This document shows positions 1 to 4,562 of a stretch of DNA of 5,046 nucleotides, piece by piece (positions within the stretch are counted from its first letter, which is position 1; every line of letters starts with the position of its first letter). The notes below the pieces were generated by a model, which was given only the letters and a program-made list of their open reading frames with translations, did not search any database and was not told the origin of the DNA. The stretch spans positions 1 to 5,046 of the forward strand of contig JAADDV010000178.1 of the NCBI GenBank assembly GCA_013153795.1, given 5' to 3'. This DNA comes from Aquificota bacterium. Its GTDB lineage: Bacteria; Aquificota; Aquificia; Aquificales; Hydrogenothermaceae. Both the position numbers and the translations under genes were made by a program.

Positions 1-63
1 AAACTTTAAAAATAAAAAGATTATAAATTCAAAATTTTATAAAAACTCATTTAAGTAAATTTC

Positions 64-112
64 TTTGAGCTTATAAACGATGTTTTTTTTAATTATATTT
101 ATTTGAGCTTAT
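64..112 (+). repeat. Direct repeat TTTGAGCTTAT (two copies) in leader
   Basis: Two exact 11-bp copies of TTTGAGCTTAT lie at 64-74 and 102-112, with start points 38 bp apart, upstream of the operon that starts at 173. Each copy contains TTGAGC, which matches a sigma-70 -35 box at four of six positions. The first copy (TTGAGC 65-70) has TTTAAT at 88-93 after a 17-bp spacer, a fair -10 box. The second (103-108) has the weaker TAAATT at 126-131 with the same spacing. The repeat could therefore be tandem promoters or a paired operator site. The rest of 1-172 is very AT-rich, and I see no gene or RNA in it. The functional reading is inference. Confidence 0.4.
65..93 (+). promoter_or_regulatory. Possible sigma-70 promoter of the operon
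   Basis: TTGAGC (65-70), a 17-bp spacer and TTTAAT (88-93) form a plausible -35/-10 pair about 80 bp upstream of the first start codon. A TATACT at 132-137 is an alternative -10 box closer to the gene, but it lacks a clear -35 partner. In DNA this AT-rich such matches arise easily by chance, so confidence is low. Confidence 0.3.
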
Positions 113-172
113 TTAACTTTGAATATAAATTTATACTTTACTATGGGAGTGAGTTATTCTGGAGGTTAAGAT

Positions 173-1627
173 ATGAATATTAATTTTTCTCTTCCTAATG
201 ATATATCAGTCATAGAGCCAACTGTAGATTTTATTTATAAATATAGCTTAGAAACAGGTTTAGATGAAAAAAAAGCTAAGGAGCTTGCTTTAGCTGTAGA
301 TGAAGTTTTAACAGATGTTGTTCTTTTTGCTTTTGAACCAGATGAAAGGGCAACTTTTGAAGTTTCAGTGAATAACAGTTTAAATGAAATAGAAGTAATT
401 ATTCATGAATTAGGAGAGCCATTTGACCCAGAAAGACACACCTATTCCCCAGAAAAAGCTAAAAAAGAGTTAAATTTTGAAGGGTCTGGATTTAAAATTG
501 CTCAAGAAATGGCTGATAAATTTCTGTATTTTTTCAAAGGAAGAGCTGGAAAAGAATTTCGTATTATTAAAAATATAGAACATCTTCACATTACTCAAAT
601 TTTTGAAGAAGAAGATTTAAAAAAAGAACCAGAAAAAACAGTTAGATATACAATAGCTCCTGTAACAGAGGATGATGCGGAAGATATTGCTAGACTTATA
701 TATCGCTCTTATGGATATACTTATCCAAAAGAAGAAATGTATTATCCAAAAAAAATACAGCAGGCTTTAAAAGAAGGCAAAAAATTTGGAGTTATAGTAA
801 GAACAGAAAAAGGAGAAGCTGTAGGATATTTTGCTGTTTTATTATCTACTGACTCTAATATAGGAGAAGTTGGTGAGGTTGTTGTTTCTCCCAAACATCG
901 AGGAAAAGGCTTAATGAAAATGATGATGAAAGCTTTAATAGATATGGCAAAAGCAAAAGGATTACTTGGTTTGTTTGGAGAAGCAGTAACTGTTCATACA
1001 GTAAGCCAAAAAGTTAATGCTAAATATGGTTTTAAATCTACAGCTTTAGTTTTAGGGTTTTTCCCACCAGCTAAATATAAAGGATTTTCTCAAGGGAAAG
1101 AACAGAGAATTTCTGTAGTTATAGATTTTTTACATCTTATAAAGAGAGATAAAGTAGAGGTATATTTACCTAAAGAATACAACAAAATTTTAAGAAAAAT
1201 ATATGAAAATATGGGAATTGAAGTAATTAATTTAAAAACAAAATCCAAAAAATTACCTGAAAAATCTACTATCTCTTTAGTAATAAACTATAATTTTGGT
1301 AGTGCCGTTATAATTGTTAGAAAATTTGGAAAAGATTTTGAAGAAAGAATAAAGAAAAAATTAGAGACTTTACTTAAGAAAGATATAAAAGGTATATATA
1401 TTGATTTACCGTTAGATGAAGCCTATATAAAAGATGTTATTCCTTTTTTAAAAAAGGAAGGTTTTATTTTTTCTGGACTTATGCCTCTTTTTCATAAAGA
1501 AAAAGATTTCTTAAGAATGCAAAAAGTTTTAGACGACTTTGATTTTAAACATATTCAAGTATTTTCTCCAATGGCTAAGACAATTAAAAATAAAGTATAT
1601 AAAGAATACAAAGCTTTAAAATCATAG
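173..1627 (+). CDS. RsbW-like ATPase-fold/GNAT acetyltransferase fusion protein
   Basis: A 484-residue, probably cytoplasmic fusion. Residues about 1-135 have the fold of RsbW/SpoIIAB anti-sigma kinases (HATPase_c_2). The N-box-like helix 37-54 keeps the catalytic-type Glu44 but reads T47-D48 where the family has Thr-Asn. The G1 motif reads E79-L-G81 followed by PFDP (83-86) instead of DxG, and a glycine-poor GSG lies at 104-106. Residues about 157-310 are a GNAT acetyltransferase with the acetyl-CoA loop R243-G-K-G-L247 and a motif-B-like segment ending in KYGF (284-287). Residues about 325-484 resemble another GNAT half (DLPLDEAYIK 411-420, FLRMQ 446-450). I recall this ATPase-GNAT arrangement from deltaproteobacterial proteins. 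The start is fixed by GGAGGT at 161-166, six bases before the ATG. It is the first gene of an operon with a STAS protein 9 bp downstream. The family predicts protein-protein regulation of acetyltransferase activity; the substrate is unknown. The ATP-site changes suggest weak or absent kinase activity. Confidence 0.8.
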   Translation: MNINFSLPNDISVIEPTVDFIYKYSLETGLDEKKAKELALAVDEVLTDVVLFAFEPDERATFEVSVNNSLNEIEVIIHELGEPFDPERHTYSPEKAKKELNFEGSGFKIAQEMADKFLYFFKGRAGKEFRIIKNIEHLHITQIFEEEDLKKEPEKTVRYTIAPVTEDDAEDIARLIYRSYGYTYPKEEMYYPKKIQQALKEGKKFGVIVRTEKGEAVGYFAVLLSTDSNIGEVGEVVVSPKHRGKGLMKMMMKALIDMAKAKGLLGLFGEAVTVHTVSQKVNAKYGFKSTALVLGFFPPAKYKGFSQGKEQRISVVIDFLHLIKRDKVEVYLPKEYNKILRKIYENMGIEVINLKTKSKKLPEKSTISLVINYNFGSAVIIVRKFGKDFEERIKKKLETLLKKDIKGIYIDLPLDEAYIKDVIPFLKKEGFIFSGLMPLFHKEKDFLRMQKVLDDFDFKHIQVFSPMAKTIKNKVYKEYKALKS

Positions 1628-1636
1628 GAGTAAAAA

Positions 1637-1918
1637 ATGAGATATGAAAAAGATAAGGATAAAATCAAATTTTTTATAAATGGAGATTTAAATTACCAAG
1701 AAACTCTTTTTATAAGGAAAACTTTAAAAGATGAAAAGAATGTAGAAATAGAATTTTCCCCATGTGCAAAATTTATAGATAGTGAAGGGATAAAACTTCT
1801 ATATTCTTTATATAAAGAAGGGAAAAATCTAAAAATTGTAAATCCTCCAGAGCTTTTTAGTAAAATTATAAAAATTTTATCTTTAGAAGAATTAAGTAAA
1901 GTAGTGGAAAAGAAATGA
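1637..1918 (+). CDS. STAS-domain protein, anti-sigma factor antagonist type
   Basis: A 93-residue single STAS domain. It opens with a beta-strand pair ending in INGDLNYQ (14-21). The central strand leads into F46-I-D-S-E-G51, which aligns with the DSSG/DSTG loop of SpoIIAA and RsbV. Ser49 is at the position of the serine phosphorylated in those proteins, and Glu50 replaces the second Ser/Thr. The helix 52-60 and the C-terminal LKIVNPP strand (64-70) complete the fold. The length is a little below the usual 100-120 residues but covers the domain. AGGAG at 1626-1630, overlapping the stop of the previous gene, places the start. Its neighbour encodes an RsbW-like domain, so the two are probably partners: the STAS protein would bind, and possibly be phosphorylated by, that domain. 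Binding is a strong inference from family and context; phosphorylation is uncertain because the partner's ATP site is altered. An MlaB-like role is less likely, since no mla genes are seen. Confidence 0.8.
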   Translation: MRYEKDKDKIKFFINGDLNYQETLFIRKTLKDEKNVEIEFSPCAKFIDSEGIKLLYSLYKEGKNLKIVNPPELFSKIIKILSLEELSKVVEKK

Positions 1919-2805
1919 AAAAAATCAAAGTTTCATTAATTCAACATAGTTGTAGCGATGATATAAAAGAAAATACAGAAAAAGCTTTTTCTATGATAGA
2001 AGAAGCTGGAAAAAATGGCGCCCATATTATTTGCACTCAAGAGCTTTTTAAAACTCCTTATTTTTGTCAAATTGAAGATTGGAAATATTTTAATCTTGCT
2101 GAAAAAATAGATGAAAAAAATGAAACAATAAAAAATTTATCAACATTAGCAAAAGATTATCAAACAGTTATAATAGCTAGTCTTTTTGAGAAAAGAGCTA
2201 AGGGTTTATATCATAATACAGTTGTTGTTTTAAATATAGATGGCTCTTTATCTGGTTTATATAGAAAAATGCATATTCCAGATGACCCTCATTTTTATGA
2301 AAAATTTTATTTTACACCAGGAGATTTAGGATATAAGGTGTTTAAAACAAAATATGCAAATATAGGAACATTAATTTGCTGGGACCAATGGTTTCCAGAA
2401 GCAGCAAGATTAACGGCTATGAAGGGAGCAGATATTATTTTTTATCCAACAGCTATTGGTTGGCTTCCAGAAGAAAAAGAAGAATATGGAGCAAGCCAAT
2501 ATAATGCATGGGAAAGTGTCCAGAAAGGACATGCTGTAGCAAATGGTTGTTATATAGCGGCTGTTAATAGAGTTGGTTTTGAGCCATCTCCAGATGGAAA
2601 TAGCGGAATAGAGTTCTGGGGTCAAAGTTTTATAGCAAATCCATCTGGAGAATTAATTGTTAAAGGTTCACAAGATAAAGAGCAGATTATAACAGCAGAA
2701 ATTGATTTATCTATAATAGAAGAAAATCGTATTGTCTGGCCTTTCTTTAGAGATAGAAGGCCAGACACATATCATGACCTAACAAAACGCTGGCTAGACA
2801 TCTAG
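1915..2805 (+). CDS. aguB: N-carbamoylputrescine amidase
   Basis: A 296-residue carbon-nitrogen hydrolase of the nitrilase superfamily, of the usual length for AguB. The Glu-Lys-Cys triad is visible: Glu43 in CTQELF, Lys118 in YRKMHIPDD and Cys155 in ICWDQWFPE. The motifs around these residues (KMHIPDDPHFYEK, the CWDQWFPEAAR loop, and the C-terminal FFRDRRPDTY at 277-286) are those of N-carbamoylputrescine amidases, which convert N-carbamoylputrescine to putrescine, CO2 and ammonia in the agmatine route of polyamine synthesis. A beta-ureidopropionase or related omega-amidase is less likely. The agmatine deiminase partner (aguA) is not in the window. The ATG overlaps the stop of the STAS gene by four bases (ATGA, 1915-1918) and has only a weak ribosome site, so translation is probably coupled to that gene. 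The last 12 bp overlap the convergent permease gene, and the stop codon lies in the right arm of the terminator stem. Confidence 0.92.
   Translation: MKKIKVSLIQHSCSDDIKENTEKAFSMIEEAGKNGAHIICTQELFKTPYFCQIEDWKYFNLAEKIDEKNETIKNLSTLAKDYQTVIIASLFEKRAKGLYHNTVVVLNIDGSLSGLYRKMHIPDDPHFYEKFYFTPGDLGYKVFKTKYANIGTLICWDQWFPEAARLTAMKGADIIFYPTAIGWLPEEKEEYGASQYNAWESVQKGHAVANGCYIAAVNRVGFEPSPDGNSGIEFWGQSFIANPSGELIVKGSQDKEQIITAEIDLSIIEENRIVWPFFRDRRPDTYHDLTKRWLDI
2733..2767. other. Strong inverted repeat inside the 3' end of aguB
   Basis: TGTCTGGCCTT (2733-2743) pairs perfectly with AAGGCCAGACA (2757-2767). A T-G wobble (2744/2756) extends it to a 12-bp stem with an 11-base loop. The arms are far more GC-rich than the surroundings. 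No T-tract follows on either strand, so it is not an ordinary terminator. It lies in codons for the conserved IVWPFFRDRRPD segment, so part of it may be coding coincidence. Its right arm, GGCCAGACA, nearly repeats the left part of the next hairpin, GGCTAGACA (2792-2800), which allows alternative pairings. Confidence 0.55.
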
Positions 2806-2812
2806 CCTTTTT
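2792..2812. terminator. Intrinsic terminator shared by aguB and the convergent permease gene
   Basis: GGCTAGA (2792-2798) and TCTAGCC (2801-2807) form a perfect 7-bp stem, in practice probably six pairs with a four-base loop. On the + strand it is followed by TTTTTCTTTCTTTT (2808-2821), a good intrinsic terminator for the aguB operon. On the minus strand a short TTTT appears only four bases beyond the stem, so termination of the permease gene is possible but weaker. Each arm contains CTAG: the left arm supplies the minus-strand stop codon (2794-2796) and the right arm the plus-strand stop (2803-2805). Confidence 0.75.
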
Positions 2813-4386
2813 CTTTCTTTTGGTAGTTTATTTTTTTCTTCTTTAGAAATAAATTCAATATGCACAGGATGATAATCTTTTAAATTAAGCTTTTTTAATA
2901 TTTTTTCCTTTTCTTTCTCTATGTCCTTTAATAAAGTTTCTAAAACTACAACAATATTTATATTTCCTGCTTTTTCTTTACCTTTTACTATCTTTCCTAC
3001 AAGATATATTTCAGCATTTTCATATTTTTCTTTTATAGTTTTTACTAAATGCTGGATAAAAGTTTCATAATTTTTTATAAACTCTTCCCTTTCTCTTAAT
3101 TTCCAGTCTATATATTCTTTAAGTCTAACTTTTGTAAAAAATCTATAAGTAATCTCAAATAAAAGAGTTAAGATAAGAACAACTGTAGAAGAGGCTAAGT
3201 TATGAGGATTTGTCTGTAGGTTATAACCAACAAGAACAATAATAGAAACTATACATAGTAAAAAGGCAGTAAAAGATATCCATCTATTTGAGTCTGTGTA
3301 ATAGGCAAGTTTGAAATTTGCTAAATTAACGCCAGCATAAATAATTAAAAATCCAAGGCTTCCAGCTATGGAAATATTTTCTAGATTAAAACTTGTGGCA
3401 AAAATTATAGTCAAAATAGCTAAAATTACTAACCCTTCTGTTCCATGTTTCCATATATGCTTTGTAAATTCTTTCGGTAAAGCTCCAAATTTGGCAACTA
3501 GATAACTTACCCTTGCGCTTCCATAAAGAGTTGCATTAATAGCTGAAGCAGTAGATAAAAGAGCAGCTATTCCTATTAAAACAAAGCCAGCTTGTCCTAA
3601 AATTGGTTTAGCAGCAATAGCAAGAGCATAATCTTGATATTTTTGAACTTCTTCATATGTAAGATTAGCAACTGCAACAGTGGCAACCAAAACATAAACA
3701 ATCATAACTGTTATTACAGCTGAATAAAAAGCTTTTGGAAGCACTTTTTCTGGATTTTCTACATCCTGAGCTGTATTTGCTATTAATTCAAACCCTTCAT
3801 AAGCAAGAAAAATTATTAACCCACCTGTTAATATTTTAATTAAGCTTTCCCAGTGTTCAGGTGAGAGTTTAGAAAAATCTCCTGTTATAAAACCTAATCC
3901 AGAAAAAAGAAGCAATATACCAACTTTCATAAAAACCATAATATCTTCAGCTTTACCACTTATATAAGCTCCTAAAAAATTTAAAAAAGTAAAAAAGCTA
4001 ATGACGATTACTATAAATATTTTCTTTGCTAACTCTAATTCATAACCTAAAAATAAAGCTGAGGCATAACTTCCAAAAGCATAAGAATATAAAGATAGCA
4101 TTATTACATAACTTGCCAGTAAAAGAGTGTTTAAATAAGCAGTAAATAGATTATTTCCAAAAGCTCTTACTAAAAATTCTACTGTTCCTCCTTCTGATGG
4201 ATATCTTACTGAAAGTTTAGCGTATGAATAAGAGGTCAAAAGAGCAATAATTCCGGCAAAGATAAAAGAAAGAGGAGCTCCACCTTTAGCTAGTAAAATA
4301 GTCAAACCTAAGACAGCAAAAATACCTCCTCCTATCATTCCTCCAACGCCTATTGAATAAGCTTCCCAGAAACCTATTTTTTTCAT
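2794..4386 (-). CDS. ApcT-like APC-family amino acid permease with C-terminal nucleotidyltransferase-like domain
   Basis: A 530-residue integral membrane protein. Residues 1-418 form an APC-family LeuT-fold transporter with about 12 membrane segments. The first has the glycine-rich substrate-binding stretch SIGVGGMIGGGIF (11-23). Conserved features follow, including ENPEKVLPKA (210-219) and INATLYGSARVSYLVAK (283-299). The sequence recalls Methanocaldococcus ApcT, a broad-specificity proton-coupled amino acid transporter. Lys154 in segment 5 matches the ApcT lysine (Lys158) that replaces a bound sodium ion, so proton coupling is likely. ApcT-type proteins end soon after segment 12, but this one adds about 110 charged residues (420-530). 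These include an amphipathic helix and IYLVGKIVKGK (460-470), NINIVVV (475-481) and VHIEFIS (508-514), laid out like a minimal nucleotidyltransferase, but with the GS and DxD residues replaced by GK and NIN. The tail is therefore probably a non-catalytic cytoplasmic domain. The ATG at 4386 is chosen because GAGGAG lies six bases upstream; an upstream in-frame ATG at 4422 has no such site. Confidence 0.85.
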   Translation of the reverse strand: MKKIGFWEAYSIGVGGMIGGGIFAVLGLTILLAKGGAPLSFIFAGIIALLTSYSYAKLSVRYPSEGGTVEFLVRAFGNNLFTAYLNTLLLASYVIMLSLYSYAFGSYASALFLGYELELAKKIFIVIVISFFTFLNFLGAYISGKAEDIMVFMKVGILLLFSGLGFITGDFSKLSPEHWESLIKILTGGLIIFLAYEGFELIANTAQDVENPEKVLPKAFYSAVITVMIVYVLVATVAVANLTYEEVQKYQDYALAIAAKPILGQAGFVLIGIAALLSTASAINATLYGSARVSYLVAKFGALPKEFTKHIWKHGTEGLVILAILTIIFATSFNLENISIAGSLGFLIIYAGVNLANFKLAYYTDSNRWISFTAFLLCIVSIIVLVGYNLQTNPHNLASSTVVLILTLLFEITYRFFTKVRLKEYIDWKLREREEFIKNYETFIQHLVKTIKEKYENAEIYLVGKIVKGKEKAGNINIVVVLETLLKDIEKEKEKILKKLNLKDYHPVHIEFISKEEKNKLPKERKRLDV

Positions 4387-4392
4387 ATATTT

Positions 4393-4398
4393 CTCCTC
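4393..4398 (-). promoter_or_regulatory. Ribosome binding site that sets the permease start
   Basis: GAGGAG on the minus strand, six bases before the ATG at 4386. It favours that start over an in-frame ATG at 4422, which would add 12 residues (MFFTYYQIEEKY) before the conserved MKKIGFWEAYS beginning typical of APC transporters. A TATTAT on the minus strand (4421-4426) could be a -10 box; if so, the longer start would lie inside the promoter. Confidence 0.75.
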
Positions 4399-4491
4399 TA
4401 TTTGATAATAAGTAAAAAACATAATACTAAAAACTTTAAGAGAAATAAATTTTTATAAATTCTTGATATTCTTATATTTTTTCTTTCTACT

Positions 4492-4520
4492 TTGTATAAA
4501 GATATGTTAAAATATATATT
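4492..4520 (+). promoter_or_regulatory. Possible gyrA promoter in the divergent spacer
   Basis: TTGTAT (4492-4497), a 17-bp spacer and TATATT (4515-4520; five of six matches to TATAAT) would start transcription near 4527, giving a leader of about 36 bases. The spacer 4387-4562 is AT-rich and otherwise shows only the two ribosome binding sites. Alternatives such as TATAAA (4495-4500) cannot be excluded. Confidence 0.35.
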
Positions 4521-4562
4521 TTTATTATTTAGCTAAAAATTTTAATAATGAGGGGTTTATCT

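Noticed and set aside
21..42. TTATAAA/TTTATAA inverted repeat in the leader
   Set aside because: It is all A/T with an imperfect core, as expected by chance in this composition.
267..274. Run of eight A as a possible slippage site in the fusion gene
   Set aside because: Lys-Lys codons in an AT-rich genome produce such runs, and the frame is intact on both sides; no sign of programmed frameshifting.
1440..1459. Perfect 20-bp palindrome of T and A runs flanked by TTCC/GGAA in the fusion gene
   Set aside because: It has no loop and arises from ordinary Phe-Leu-Lys-Lys codons in AT-rich DNA, without promoter or terminator context.
2410..2625. Minus-strand open frame of 71 codons inside aguB
   Set aside because: It lies opposite the conserved catalytic region of aguB, has a low-complexity composition (runs of Phe, Cys and Ser) and no ribosome binding site; it is a shadow of the real gene.
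4387..4422. Upstream in-frame ATG at 4422 for the permease, adding 12 residues
   Set aside because: No ribosome binding site precedes it, whereas GAGGAG sits six bases before the ATG at 4386, which begins the conserved part of the protein.
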